In this document: positions 23,454 through 35,370 of the stretch, piece after piece
Layout of the letters: every line of letters begins with the position of its first letter
Numbering within the stretch: position 1 is the stretch's first letter
DNA from: Choristoneura fumiferana
Lineage: Eukaryota; Arthropoda; Insecta; Lepidoptera; Tortricidae
Assembly (NCBI RefSeq): GCF_025370935.1
Contig: NC_133495.1
Coordinates: 1,231,440 to 1,295,439 of the forward strand
Reading direction: 5' to 3'
DNA length: 64,000 nt
Notes under the pieces: generated by a model
What the model saw: only the letters and a program-made list of their open reading frames with translations
Told to the model about the DNA's origin: nothing
Databases searched by the model: none
Translations under genes and position numbers: made by a program

Positions 23454-23907
23454 CACTACAATCATTTTTGAAATTCGAATGCTTGCTGCCGCACAAAGGC
23501 TTGGCAAACACATCGGCAATCATTCTATCAGATGGCAAATACATAACACTGGTACCATTATTAATGACCAAGTCCTTCATAAAATGATAACATAGATCAA
23601 TGTGTTTAGTTCTCTTGTGACAGTATTCCCTAATGCTTAACAATTTCAATGCACTTTGGTTATCATTATATAAGGCAGTACTTACACTAACTTTTAGAAT
23701 TTCACATACAATTTTTTTTATAAAGCATATGTCTACGGACATCGCTCATCGCCAAATACTCTGCCTCTGCCTCGGTCGTAGAAAGTGCTACACAACGCTG
23801 CTTTCGGGACTCCCATTTAATAGAATCATTACCAAGTTTTACTATAAAGCCTGTGTAGGACAGGTTATTAGCCCAGTCTGCATCAGCGAAAGCAGATAAT
23901 TAAAGAT
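23454..23907 (-). pseudogene. Copia-type retrotransposon, RNase H fragment
   Basis: Minus-strand reading gives FADADWANN, then WESRKQRCVALSTTEAE, NDNQSALKL, HKRTKHIDL and YLPSDRMIADVFAKPL, the ordered signatures of the copia RNase H end. There is a frame break near 23740. The fragment stops at 23907, just before a SINE. It probably belongs with the copia pieces at 25.8, 27.1 and 29.0-29.7 kb. Confidence 0.85.
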
Positions 23908-23923
23908 TATTACATTTTATGAA

Positions 23924-24175
23924 GCCGTGGTGCCCGAGTGGTTTGACCTATGGCCTCTCAAGCAGAGGATCGTGGGTTCAAACCCCGGCTCGCACCTCTG
24001 AGTTTTTCGGAATTCATGTGCGAAATTACATTTGAAATTTACCACGAGCTTTACGGTGAAGGAAAACATCGTGAGGAAACCTGCACAACCTTGCGAAGCA
24101 ATTCAATGGTGTGTGTGAAGTTCCCAATCCGCACTGGGCCCGCGTGGGAACTACTCAGGCCTAGTACATACACAC
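23924..24175 (+). mobile_element. tRNA-derived SINE, copy 1
   Basis: Head 'gccgtggtgcccgagtgg' holds an A-box and 'gggttcaaaccccggctcgc' a B-box, followed by the family body with 'ttacggtgaaggaaaacatc' and 'ccgcactgggcccgcgtggg'. Related copies are at 45158, 48040, 54935, 55219 and 58103. The B-box is intact but this is a retroposon, not a tRNA gene. Confidence 0.85.
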
Positions 24176-24195
24176 TAGTACATTAAACAGCTCAA

Positions 24196-24630
24196 CAATG
24201 AGGGCTATCGCGAATGAATTCGCCGCTAGAGGCGCTAGTGTAGCGTGAGGTCTCCGAAATGTCAAATCTCATAGTTTTTGGGTGAGCTACGCGGGTTTAT
24301 TTATAATTAGAATAATTTTGTGAATATTTTGCAATATCTGAAATTAATTATGGCAAATATGCGTTCCGGGGCAATGAATGTCTGTGTTTTGAGACAGTTT
24401 TGTCTTTCGGAAACCTTTGTCCTCCCTTTTTTCCGAACAAAACGGGGACTTTGCAACACTGTGGCATGCTCGATATTTTTATGGTACGGTTTTAAGGTGT
24501 ATTAAATATGATTTTAATCTAAACTTTGTTTTCACGCCCGTAATAACAGACTTGAAAGCCATACTTAAAAACCTCACGCAACAGTGCGCCATCTAGTGAG
24601 ACAAAAAACGATAGCCCTCATTGTCATCTA
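24196..24630. mobile_element. 435-bp MITE with terminal inverted repeats
   Basis: Left 'caatgagggctatcg' is the exact inverse of right 'cgatagccctcattg'. Subterminal 'gaggcgctagtgtagcgtga' and its degenerate inverse continue the arms. Related in design to family B (11488-11842), which also has 'ctagatggcgttagta' near its ends. Confidence 0.75.
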
Positions 24631-24639
24631 AATACTTTT

Positions 24640-25384
24640 CAGATTTAATTAATTTACAGTTCAATGACATCGACGTAGCCACAGCCCTACATGTTGCACA
24701 TGTTGGCTGCCTGGGTCATGGGTCAAAGTTCAGTTTTCTTTTTTTAACATTTCTTTCTTTAGATTTGTGTCCAATATGCCAATCACAATCCTGTCGCGCA
24801 GCATTTCTTCTTTTTCCTTGTAGTCGCATTCTTCAATTAGTGTCAAAATTCTTCTGACATTTGTAATATTTTGTAACGCCATGTACCAATTTTCTTCTCG
24901 GAATTAGTATCACAATTGCACTAAACAATGATTCAAAACCTTCACCCTGGTTTTGTGTTCTTGAGTTAAACAGGAATCTGTTGTAAATAGTGTTTTGGAT
25001 GGCACTAGGTTTGATTTGATTTCTAATAGCAGTTGTTGACACGAGGTAGGCTTCTCAGTAAAATTGTTGTATTTTTTCAACGCCTCTAGACCAATTGCGG
25101 TCAGTAACACACTGGGTTTACGCGGCTCTTGCTCCGCTGGCCATTCGTCTATCTGCACCGCTCGAATATAATTTTCCCAACCATTTTTAAATAGGTGGAA
25201 CGCTTCTTCGGGGTCTATATTAATATTGAGCGGTGCTGGCCATGGCACGTTAACTGCTGCTGAAAATGGCGATGCAGCAGATGATGGCATTGTGGAAATT
25301 TGTTGTTGCATCAGCTTCAGCATTTCGCTTTGCTCCCTCGTTCCATATTTGATGTTATTATTTTTCACGCTGCCACCATGTTTT
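24640..25384 (-). pseudogene. Gypsy-type retrotransposon gag fragment 1
   Basis: The minus strand from 25368 reads MKNNNIKYGTREQSEMLKLM, later FKNGWENYIRAVQIDEWP and, after frame breaks, LRDRIVIGI, a capsid layout typical of gypsy/mag-like gag. Just upstream (25372-25384) the minus strand has 'atggtggcagcgtgaa', a plausible primer-binding site, so a 5' LTR may begin to its right. No pol is present. Confidence 0.7.
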
Positions 25385-25499
25385 AATTGGAATAATACAG
25401 AATATTTTTTACTTTTGAAATCTTTATTTTCTTAACGTTATAACAATCGGGGTAAGCTCGAATGCAGAGTCCAGAAGTGTTAACACTACCACAGATAAT

Positions 25500-25860
25500 G
25501 TGGTTAGCTTTTCAATAATGGCAGCCTGCCATATCTGATGATTTGAACAAGAATAGCCTCCTCGTATGATTGAGGTTCATCAAACGTCATCTCCTCCTGC
25601 ACCACCATAGACAGGTCGTAATCGCCATACCTTTTAGGTGGCACCATACGCGTGCTACGTACAGGCCGTCCCAGCTCAGAGGCCTGCGACCGGCCTCTCG
25701 TCGTCCGACGAACTCGGCGAGCCGCAGCTCTCTCCAGTGGGAGACTCGAAGTCGGAGCTAGCTACATATTAGTAATCTGTGGTCGGAGCCGTCGTCACTG
25801 CTGTCGTTAGCTGCAGGCTCTAAAATCATCGGGGAATTTACATTAGATTGACTTATTTTC
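25500..25860 (-). pseudogene. Copia-type fragment, integrase-RT linker
   Basis: In shifting minus-strand frames it reads PPKRYGDYDLSMVVQEEM and then DEPQSYEEAI, the border between the integrase tail and the start of copia reverse transcriptase. Probably part of the element split across 23.4-29.7 kb. Confidence 0.6.
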
Positions 25861-26049
25861 TGCATCATTATCAGGTTTATTATTTAAACTCTCATTTATT
25901 TGTTTATTAATGACACAGTCAGATATATTTTTTTCTGTGGATTTCATTGGTTATCACAGTCAGATGTATTATTCTGAGTATTATTGTTCTATTGCATAAT
26001 TGTTCGAGGAGCTTTTATAATTCTTGTAGATCTTCTCAAGCCCTGTTTA

Positions 26050-26700
26050 TATATGTTAAGCGGTGCCTACGCCTGCTGTGCTAGTTTTATTCTGCCAAGT
26101 GCCAGCTTGAAGAGGTTTTCTTTTTTGGTTTATCAAATTAATGTCTGCATCTGGTTGAATATTTTTGGTGTCTTTCGCTGCACCCTCCCAAGAAATGGCC
26201 AGTCTTGATGCCTTTTCAAAAGACAATTCATCATCCTCTGACAAAAGCTTACTAATGATGTGCTAATTTTTAAGTCACACCAATTCGTCCCTTTTAAGGC
26301 GTCCCCCAAAAATTTTTTGAAATCGCATGATCCTGCCATCTTCTTTATTTCTACCACAAACTCTTTGATGGTTCGGTTTTCTTTTTGCTTACATTAATAA
26401 AATTCGTATCTAGCAGCAATCACCGATTTCTTCTGCACGTAGTGATTTTTAAGCGTATCAACAAGTTCCTTGTAGGTCTTTGTACTTGGCAAACTTGGGG
26501 ACAGCAAACTCTTCCGGACCTCATAACTTTCAGGTCCAATGAGTGTAACAAACAATGCTACCTGCTTGTTGTCCTCCGTTATACTATTTATTACGAAAAT
26601 TTGCTCCATACGCTCCGTGTAGGTACGCGGTAAAATCTAGCCCTGGCCGAAAATTTTCAATTGCTCCAATCATTTTTGTTATCCCTTCAGCGTCGCCAGT
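26050..26700 (-). pseudogene. Gypsy-type retrotransposon gag fragment 2
   Basis: Minus-strand frames give MEQIFVINSITEDNKQVALF, KTYKELVDTLKNHYVQKKS and, nearer the left, LLSEDDELSFEKASRLAIS and AAKDTKNIQPDADINLI, the C-terminal half of a gypsy-type capsid. At least two frame breaks. Confidence 0.7.
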
Positions 26701-26829
26701 TTTATGTATTGATTATGGCGAGAAAAACTATCAACATCAGTAATCAACGAAGATATATTTTATAATAAAAACAAACAGGTCTTTAGTCGTTAGAATTCGA
26801 AATCTGATATTTTTTTTTTAATTATTTCA

Positions 26830-27125
26830 CGTACTGGCCAGAGTGCTCAGTGATCTGTTCCAGTTACACGAATATACGTCACTGGCTTCCCCCTTTCGCC
26901 TTTCGGGTAGGATTTGGCCTTCATCTTCCCCTCGAGACAAGTGACGCATTCACTAAGTGTAGTTTCTTGACAATCCTGAAATATAACACCAGAAGCCATA
27001 CCGCCCTTCAGAGCCTTCATCCTTCTAAGACTCCAGTGCCAAAGTTGCCACTTGTAATGCAGCCGCAGTACATTGTAGTTCCCGCTTATCCAGCAGGACC
27101 ATGGAAGAGTGCACCATCTGTGCAC
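26830..27125 (-). pseudogene. Copia-type fragment, GAG-pre-integrase domain
   Basis: Minus strand shows LWHWSLRRMKALKGGMASGV, then CVTCLEGKMKAKSYPKGERG, the zinc-binding region just before copia integrase. The second histidine of the usual HxxH is not seen, a sign of decay. Confidence 0.75.
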
Positions 27126-27160
27126 ACTGATTAGACCCTATACCATTCAAAACATAAACC

Positions 27161-27480
27161 CCTTTTTTACAAGCTTTTATTTAGTTTCACCTGTCCCGTT
27201 CCCGTCCGTGTCCCGTCTGTAGTCAAATCTTGCAAGGTTGCAAGTTAAATTTGAATAACTTCCCGTAGTCGGATTGACTTGAAATTTGGCATACTTATGT
27301 AAATTGCGTGACAATACAATAATCTGGCAGTGATATCCTGGTAGTCCGGCCAGGATCGTCTCCGCAGGACGGAACACTTCAACGGTTAATGGCATCGATT
27401 TAAAATTTGGTATACAAATGTAGTTTGGGTGACAAAGCAAGTAAAGTCGACAAAAAATACAGCCAAAAAAAAGCTTGTAT
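27161..27480 (+). mobile_element. MITE family F, copy 1
   Basis: Ends 'tttacaagcttttatttagt' and 'aaaaaaaagcttgtat' are short inverted repeats. The interior 'ttcacctgtcccg', 'ggattgacttgaaatttgg' and 'caggatcgtctccgcaggac' is repeated at 56128-56413 in the same orientation. Confidence 0.8.
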
Positions 27481-27482
27481 CA

Positions 27483-27659
27483 TGTTAGAGCCTGTCTTTA
27501 TTAAGTGGCAACACTACTCTCGCCTGCTCTCTTGCCTCCGACACTCAAACACGGCGTGTGTCGTTCTTTGTTATTAAATTGTTTTTTATTTAATAAATAC
27601 GTAAAAACAGTAATGGATCGCGTGTGTTAATTAATCATACCGCCCTCCAAGCTATAACA
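27483..27659 (+). repeat. LTR-like segment, about 177 bp
   Basis: Starts TGTTAGAGCC and ends GCTATAACA, carries an 'aataaa' at 27592, and is followed by 'tttttggcgacgaggatggg', which looks like a primer-binding region. No second copy is present in the window, so solo-LTR status is a guess. Confidence 0.4.
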
Positions 27660-27689
27660 GTTTTTGGCGACGAGGATGGGATTGTTAGT

Positions 27690-28955
27690 CACTTTCACAT
27701 AATGATTCCTTAGCAATTTAGTTAGATCTTCGTAAGATTTTCTGGCTGGTTTTTCGGGTGCATAAGTTAAGTCTTCTAGTACTGAGGAACTCAACTTGGT
27801 AATTAATAAAGATACTTACTTTTTTTTCTTCTGACACGTCATTTAGACTAATTAGTGATTCCAGTTGTTGTTCGAATATATCATAATTTCCCCCGGTAAA
27901 AACTTGAACGTCGTTGTATGCCATTGTTATTTTGGTCGTATTTTCGTTCTTGATTTCTGGTGTGCTTGGTAATTTCGAAACAATGGTTTTTTCTAGTTCC
28001 CCTGATGAAAGTATTTGCTTGAGCTGTTTGCGTAAATCTTCCACTCTGTCCGCCTCTGTTGGTATGTTTGATGATAAAAAAAATCGAGCAATTGATCTTT
28101 TATTTAAATGAAATTTTTACCGAAACATTTTTTATTTAATGATAAAACAAACTTTGTAAATCAGACAGAAAGACCCTTTTCAGTTAATTTGGAAACTGAA
28201 ATTAAATTGGTGGATAGCTTTGGCACAAACATCACATCACTAAGCGTTGTATTTTTATTATTGAGGGTTGTCATGATGATTGAACTCATAATTTATAATG
28301 TCTACGTGTGAACCTGTATCTACTTTGAAATTGACCTCCTGAGTATTAACACTAAGTTTTATATACCAGTCTCTACTTACTGCACCACATGCCGCAAAAT
28401 GATTATATCTGCCACATATAATGCATTTTTTATTAACCGCAGGACAATTTCTATACTCATGTTGTCTGCCACACTTCCCACACGCCTTTTTGATGTTCCT
28501 CCATTGCTGTTGTCTTCCAATGGATTATGGCTGTCTGGCTCTCGATGGTTGTCTGGCACCCGATGGTTGTCTGGCACCCGATGGTTGTCTGGCACCCGAT
28601 GGTTGCCTGGCATCGGATGGCTGTCTAATTGTTGATCTTCCTCGTTCTTTATTATCCCATTGTGGATCTTCTCTCTTCATTCTTCTTGTATTTTCTGCAC
28701 CAATTTTACCTATTTCTAATTTTTCTTTATTTTTAATATTATCCATTTGTGTTCTAGTTATTTCTGCTGCTCTGCATCTATGTATACACTTCTCCAGGTT
28801 CAGATCTTTAATGCGTAGTAAATTTTCCTTTAAGTCATTGTCTAGAAGACCAAAAATAATTTGATCTAGTACCAATCCATCCTTCAATTTTTCGAATTTA
28901 CGTTCCATACTTAGTTTTTTCAATGAGGTAACGAAATCCTCGAAGATAAGGGAGA
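27690..28955 (-). pseudogene. Gypsy-type retrotransposon gag to protease, inserted in a copia element
   Basis: Read right to left: capsid region with KFEKLKDGLVLDQIIFGLL, a short tandem repeat of QPSGAR units (28528-28626), a zinc-knuckle segment with CIICGRYNHF, a protease-like KVDTGSHVDIINYEF near 28290 and, further left, another gag-like piece with MAYNDVQVFTGGNYDIFEQQ at 27927-27868. Frames shift repeatedly. The right end joins copia protease coding in frame near 28950, so the junction is chimeric. Confidence 0.65.
28528..28626 (-). repeat. 18-bp tandem repeat in gag, five units
   Basis: Units of 'ccgatggttgtctggcac' (18 bp), three of them identical, the outer ones diverged. On the minus strand each encodes the hexapeptide RQPSGA. 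The period keeps the frame. Confidence 0.85.
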
Positions 28956-29690
28956 TCTCAATGGAGATAAGGGAATTATTTGATTTTAAATTACATAATA
29001 TATCCCTACAATTGGTCATTTGAGAAGTACAGCCCGAGTCTACAATCCAAACATTAGCATTAAAAGCAATTTTAGCAATTACAGGAAAAGTGTTAATTAG
29101 TGTTCAATTTTGGCTTCCTATCGCGCATTAACTTAAAACACTTAGCCTTAATATGTCCAGGCTTTTTGCAATAATTGCATATTATTATCAGTTTATAACG
29201 TTGTTGCTTAGACAAGAATGCACTTCCACCATCACTAGTGTTTTCCCTAAATTCTTCATAGAGAAGTCCAGTTCGGACCATTTCGCTAGACAAACCCGTG
29301 ATGTTCGCCTTTTCAAGATTTGAGACCAAGACATCATACTTATTAGGTAGCCCGCTGAGGAGCAATTCTGCCAGTTCGTTGTCTTCGATGCTACGCTCAA
29401 TATCCTAGCTGCTGTACCGTTGTCATGACAGCTTGGATGTAGTCAGTCATGCTGCTGTAGTGGGAATATTCTGCTTTGTGTAGTTGACGCAGCAGCTCGA
29501 CTCCTGTACAAGCTCTTGTCTTCAAAGACTTTGGTTACGTTATCCCATGCGGTTTTCGCCGTCGTAGCATTATTCACATATTGATAACAATGCGATTTCA
29601 AACATAGGCACAACCGTGCAAGCGCACGTCTCGTAAGGGGTCGTTGTCGGTGCCCTCTATACACGCCCAAAGGCCAAAGGCAAAATGTGT
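28955..29690 (-). pseudogene. Copia-type retrotransposon, gag and start of protease
   Basis: Minus-strand pieces in order: YVNNATTAKTAWDNVTKVFE (UBN2-type gag), LLSGLPNKYDVLVSNLEKAN, zinc knuckle CNYCKKPGHIKAKCFKLMRD, then WIVDSGCTSQM near 29020, the copia protease active site. Protease is cut off at about 28950 by gypsy sequence. Frame breaks near 29400 and 29480. Confidence 0.8.
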
Positions 29691-29875
29691 ATCAAATTAT
29701 GTTTGTGCGAGCTGTTGTCACTGTAAAACACATAAAAGTCATCAACATAGAGAGCTAAAATTATCAAATAATTTTTATTACCTTTAATATAAACACAAGG
29801 TTCATGTCTAGACTGGACAAAGTTGTGCTCACACAAAAGACTATGTGTTTTACTGTTCCACATCCTGCTTATGCA
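29690..29875 (-). pseudogene. Copia-type reverse transcriptase fragment fused to BEL/Pao pol
   Basis: Minus strand carries HNFVQSRHEPCVYIK and LIILALYVDDFYVF, the copia RT catalytic YVDD region. It continues in frame from the BEL/Pao C-terminal coding on its right, so the open frame 30799-29657 is a two-element chimera. Confidence 0.75.
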
Positions 29876-32800
29876 AGTCTCATCCTCCATTCCTACTTCA
29901 TTTGTCTCAGTTTCAATAGATGGAGTATCTTCATCGTTATTTACTTGCATAGGTTGCGACACCTTTTCAGATGTCACGTCGCTGCTATCTCCTATTTCTT
30001 CTATATCTCTTACAGGAGCTATCTCAGGTGTTCCTGGTTCCTTTAACAAAATGTTATTTCCCTCGTCGTCTTCCGGTGACTTCTGTATTTGACTGATGCC
30101 ACTATTAGTCTCTCCATTTACTGGTATGTTCCCACTTATTGGTATACGTTCAACTCCCTTTTCTTCTAATTGTGATTGACACGATTCGTCAAGTTCCAGA
30201 GGATATAGATGTCCAATAGACCGGGTGAAAATGCTGTCTTTTACTTGTACCTGAGCCACTCTAAATTGTCCATCGGAACTCTTTATTAGATTAACGATCT
30301 TACCAACCTTCCAATTAACTCGGTTCTTGGATTCACCTTTTATTTGTACTATATCGCCCACACTCGGGTCCTTTGGCGATTTGATTCTGGGCTGTTGAGG
30401 AGAATGTTGGTATCGTTCTCTGAGACTCGTCAAATATTGGTTTATGAACATAGTTTTGAACTGATTCAGCATGTTTTGACCTCTTCTCCAACTTTCAATC
30501 AGGTTCTGTTTTGTCACAGTCACTGCTTGCTCTGTTCCAAAGTCTTCAGATAATTCTAAGTTCAAACAATCACCTAACGAGAGGAAATCTGACGGTCTAA
30601 GCACAATCTCCAAGTCAGGACTTACACGGGTCAATGGTCGAGTGTTGACGACCGCCTCAATTTCCTTAATCACAGTAAGGGCTTGTGTGTCATTTAACAA
30701 TCGTTTTTCAAGTGTCCTCTTCATACAATGCTTGACAAGTCCCACGAGTCTTTCATAACAGGCGCCATGCCATGGCGCTAACTGGGTATGAATTTTCACT
30801 TAATTTTATTCTTAATACAGTGTTCGCTGTTCAAGATCTCAGAGCATAATTTGAAATACATTGCATTGTCGGAGACAATCTGTACTGGCACATTTCTTGA
30901 TGCAATGAACCTTCTCAATGCCATTATACATTCGTCTGCAGTCAAATTCTTCACGATTTCTAAATTTATGGCCCTTACTGCCAAGCATGTCAACAGGCAC
31001 ACCCATCTTTTCTGTGGTCCATCTTCCGTATTCACATACATTGGTCCAAAGTAATCAATACCAGTATAGCTGAATGGTGTACTATAGTTTGCACGCTCTG
31101 CTGGTAAAGCTGTAGTTGGAGGTAAAGGGTATGGTCCGCCTCCATGCTTGACACATTGCGGGCATTTTTTGATTATTCTTTCCACTGCAGATCTCCCTTT
31201 TGGCACCCAGAACGTTTTTTGCGAATTCACTATCCCTGTGTAACAGTACAGGATATCTCATGTCGTATGGCCAATTGGCATGCATCATCCGGCCCTTGCA
31301 TCGTAACAGCCCGTCGACGTCTGTATAAAGGCCTAAATTGCGAGTGAGATCAGTCTGTCTGCCTTTACTTTCTTCCGGAAAATACTTATGTTGCAGATCT
31401 CTTATTTCCTGAACTTGAGAATCAACTACACTTTGTTCGACTGTTTTGTCCTCAATTCTACTGTCGGTTCTACATGAATCTGGAGGCTGTTCTTCCAGAC
31501 CCTCCGCCACTGCGGAGTGAAGCGTAAGAGCCTGGTGGTTATGAAGGTGCATATCATTAGGCCACTTGTCTTTATTTTTAGTCAAAAAGTTCGGGCCTCT
31601 AAGCCATAACTTATACTTCTGCATCCAAAGTTCTGGTCGAGTCGCAATATCAGCCGGATTCTCTTTTGTATTTATGTAGTATGTCTCTACTTCAGAATTT
31701 TGTTTAATTTCTGCTAACCTGTTTGCTACGAAAGGTGGTTGAAGCTTATTTGAGTGGATCCAAGTAAGGACAACTAAACTGTCCGTCCACATGTACTGTC
31801 TGGTTATAGGCAGCTCTATGGTTTCTTTCAGATATGTTAACAAACGATTTCCGATCACACAACCTAGAAGATCCAACTGTGTAAGAGGCTTCTTTTTACT
31901 TTTTGGACCTCCATTTTTTCTTCCTTCTCTGTTTCTCGATTTCTTTTCCCTTTCTAGTGGTATAACTCTACTTTTTGATATTAAAAATGATGTCTTCACA
32001 TCGCAACCATCGCTTGAACGCAAATACACCACTGCTGCATAGGCGTCCTTCGACGCGTCTGTGAAACAATGCAATTCATTTTCAAATTTTTCGCTTGAAC
32101 TTGTTCCTACATATTGTGGTATGTGAACCCTTTTCATTTCATGTAGATTAAGTATCTCTCTTCTTTCATGTAGATTAGGTAGCTCTCCATTTTATTATTA
32201 ATTGTTGAGGTAGAGCAGTATCCCATTTATAATTCTCTTTCCATAGATTTTGCAGGAATAGTTTGACTGGCAGGAGTGCTGGTGACACTATGCCACATGG
32301 ATCATAATCCGATGCCAGGGTTCTCAAAACTTCTCTTTTTGTAACTTTATTAAAATTGTTCTTAGTCAATATCTCTTTATTTACGTTCAGGGTGAGTATA
32401 TCTTTTGTTTTATTCCATAATAGTCCCAAGACCTTTATTTCGTCTGTGTCCTTTGATCTATGTTGTTCCGGTATTCTTTGGATAAAGTCCTTGTCGTTAG
32501 ATGTCCAATCCCTCAAATTCATTGACAGTTCTTCAAATGTGTCCCTAGTTTCATTGAATAGCTCGATGGCTTCTGCTGTAGTTCTGGAACCAGTCACCAC
32601 ATTGTCAACATAGCACTTGTTTGCTACATTCGTAAGCAATTTGCTATTTTTCTTGGAAATATGGTAGCGTATGGTAGCAGTCAGTAGGAACGGACTAGAT
32701 ATGACACCAAACGGGACTCTACAGAATCTGAGGTGTAATATGTTTTCATTAGACAGTGTTTTATTAATGTCCTTTATCCACAAGAACCTTGTTACTTCTC

Positions 32801-35370
32801 TATCCTCTTCTTGTAAGCCAACTTGTAAAAATGCCTTTTCGACATCGGCTATGATTCCTATTCGGTACACTCTAAAATTGAGTAGTAAGGCTGTCAGATC
32901 TTGAAGCATGCAAGGTCCTTTGTACATGCATTCGTTAAGACTCTGTTGGTCTTTTAATCTAGCTGAGGCATCATATACCACGCGCCCTCGTTTCCCATTT
33001 TGCTTCACAATATGGTGGGGAAGGTAATGTATTGGAGGAACGGACTGACAGGATACCTCTGGACCAGCCTTTATAACTTCTATTATACCAGCCTCAAGTT
33101 GCTCCTTAATTATTTCATTATATTCTTGAAGTGTAGATTCATTCAATCGTAGTAGTAAACCTTTAAGTCTGCCATATGCCAAACCGTAATTTGTGGGTAG
33201 TTGCGGTGGATATATAGTCCATGGCCATTTAACATAGTATCGGCCCTTTTCATATACTACAGTCTCATTGAAGGAATGAATTGCATCTTCCTCTCTGGAT
33301 GCCTTCACTGAGTCAGTTATTCCAATATTCTCCAAACTCCAAAGAAATTTTATGTCAGAATGTCTCAAAGGTAAATCCGGCTCTGTATAACATGTACATT
33401 CTCGGCTACTTTGATGATAGGTTATAACTGTTAATTCATCTTCATTTCGTACATCATTCATATTGACATGACCAGATACAACCCATCCAAAATCTGTATC
33501 AACCAAAAATAGGTCACTGTCAATTTGTACAGTATTGGTTTTGATAAAAGAAAAGTAATAATCATTACCTATTAGTACATCTATAGCTTGATTTTCTGTT
33601 GGGCCACTATCTGCCAGCACATCCACTAAATTATTCTTAGGAATATTTGGTTTAGGTATTCTATCGGTGATGTGCGGCACAATATTAACATTTATGTTCT
33701 TTTCTATACCTCTTTTTGTTCGGATGATTATCTCTGAGCATGGACTTAACGTCTCAGTAGGTTTTTGAGCTCCGAAAGTGAAAATTAGCAATAATTCTTT
33801 ATTTTTAGGATTCATATTAAGTTGTTGTGCCAGTCCGGAAGTGATATAACTCCTCTGACTCCCGCAGTCGAGAAGTATTCTGCAGTCTTGTTTATTATTC
33901 TTGTGAACCACCTGCGCTGTGGCTGTCTGTAAAAAAGATTTTGACTTGAAACATTGACCCATTGCATTAATTGTCGATGCATTGGTTTGAATCTTACCCA
34001 GAGAGTTCTTCTTTGGGCACAAAGCACGGTTGTGGTTGCCTTTACAGTGATAACAGAATTTTGACAGCCTGCAGTCCGCAGCTCTATGGCCTTCTCTTAG
34101 GCACATAAAACATCTATTTATAAGTTTCTTTCGCCTATCCTGTAAATTAATTACTGTTTTGCACTCATCGTTATAATGAGCACCATTGCAGAAGATGCAA
34201 GAAATTTTAACTCTTTTGGCGCTCACAGTGGCTATGTTACCAATGGGCTCTCTGGTTGACCTTTTACCCTTGAAGAAGGTAGGTTTTTTAGCACTAATGT
34301 GGAATGCTTCTGTTGAAGTAATTGGTATGGATTGTTCATTGTGCATTTGAGCTCTCTCCATTGCTGTTATGACAACATCCAGTGTACTACGAATAGAGGA
34401 GACCGTCTGATTATTTGCTGTCAGAAGATTAACTTCATAAAGACCCTATCAGGAAATTTTTCCAAAATTAAACTTCTAAGATGGTTACTTTCATTATTTT
34501 CACCTAAAGATGTCAAAACCCTAAGGTGTTTCTCAATTTCATTTAGGTTTTTCCTGCAACTTTCTGGGGTGTAATTGCATCTCGTTAGTTTTGATAGAGC
34601 TTCATAGTGGGAGTCAATTACCTTATTGATATTTCCATATCTAGCCTTCAATGTGTCAATTGCAACATTATAATTATTATTTGTGATGCTCAGGCCCTCA
34701 ACTGCTTCCTTTGCTCTGCCTTCAAGAGAGCTAAGCAAATAGGCTAGTTTTTCCACATCTTTCAGGTTTTGATTGTGAATATTAGCTTCAAACCTGTCCC
34801 AGAACATTGTCCACTTTAGGATGTCTCCATCGAATTTAGCTAGTTCCAACTTCGGTAGCTTTACAGTAATTGCCGTGTCGTGTTGTGGTTTTAGTACATC
34901 CTTCGAAGATGTCTTTGCAAATAGGTTTATAATTACTTGAAGTTCGATCAGCACCCTTTCACCCTTTAACTGTTCATTTAATATTAGGTCTAAAAAATCA
35001 GTATTACTTTCACACCCTTTATTAATGTATTCGTCTAAATCCTTCTTAATCTCGCTAATAGACTGCTTCAAGCTAATGTCCCACTTATATCTTGATGATG
35101 TATCACTATACCACTTCTGCACTCATTCAGTGTTTGCTCGGCTCCCCTTATATATTCATTCAGTACTTCCTTTCGCCGTTCTAGCTTTTTGCGCAGGAAT
35201 TGCATGCACCAATGTCGGAAAAAAATTAGCGAAAATATAACTCTTATATTGTATAGCTTTGTACGCGTTGGGTTAAATGTCTCACGTTTTCTGTACTGGT
35301 TTGCAAACGTTTCAGGACCTCCACTTTCCTTGCATTTTCTAATACGTTTGGTGCTAAAATAATGTCTCAC
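29876..35370 (-). mobile_element. BEL/Pao LTR retrotransposon, nearly complete coding region, frameshifted
   Basis: Minus-strand frames in order: gag 35370-35140 and 35122-34421; zinc knuckles (CIFCNGAHYNDEC, CFMCLREGHRAADC, CYHCKGNHNRALC) with protease LLDCGSQRSYI and RT with ADVEKAFLQV, PFGVISSPF and YVDN in 34361-32175; RNase H-like region 32137-31300; integrase with GIDYFGPMYVN and VSDNAMYF in 31230-30796; integrase end HGACYERLVG and the DUF5641-type VGDIVQIKG in 30799-29880. The domain order is diagnostic for BEL/Pao. Breaks near 35130, 34440, 32150, 31230 and 30800 make it inactive. The 3' LTR is missing because copia sequence begins at 29875, and I could not define a 5' LTR in 35371-35700. 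A duplicated segment of about 25 bp at 32136-32190 coincides with one break. Confidence 0.9.

Noticed and set aside
23924..24000. tRNA gene
   Set aside because: A- and B-box are present, but the sequence continues into a SINE body repeated elsewhere and lacks a proper acceptor stem.
28399..28864. Plus-strand frames with WLSGTR or DGCLAP repeats
   Set aside because: Antisense of the gypsy gag hexapeptide array.
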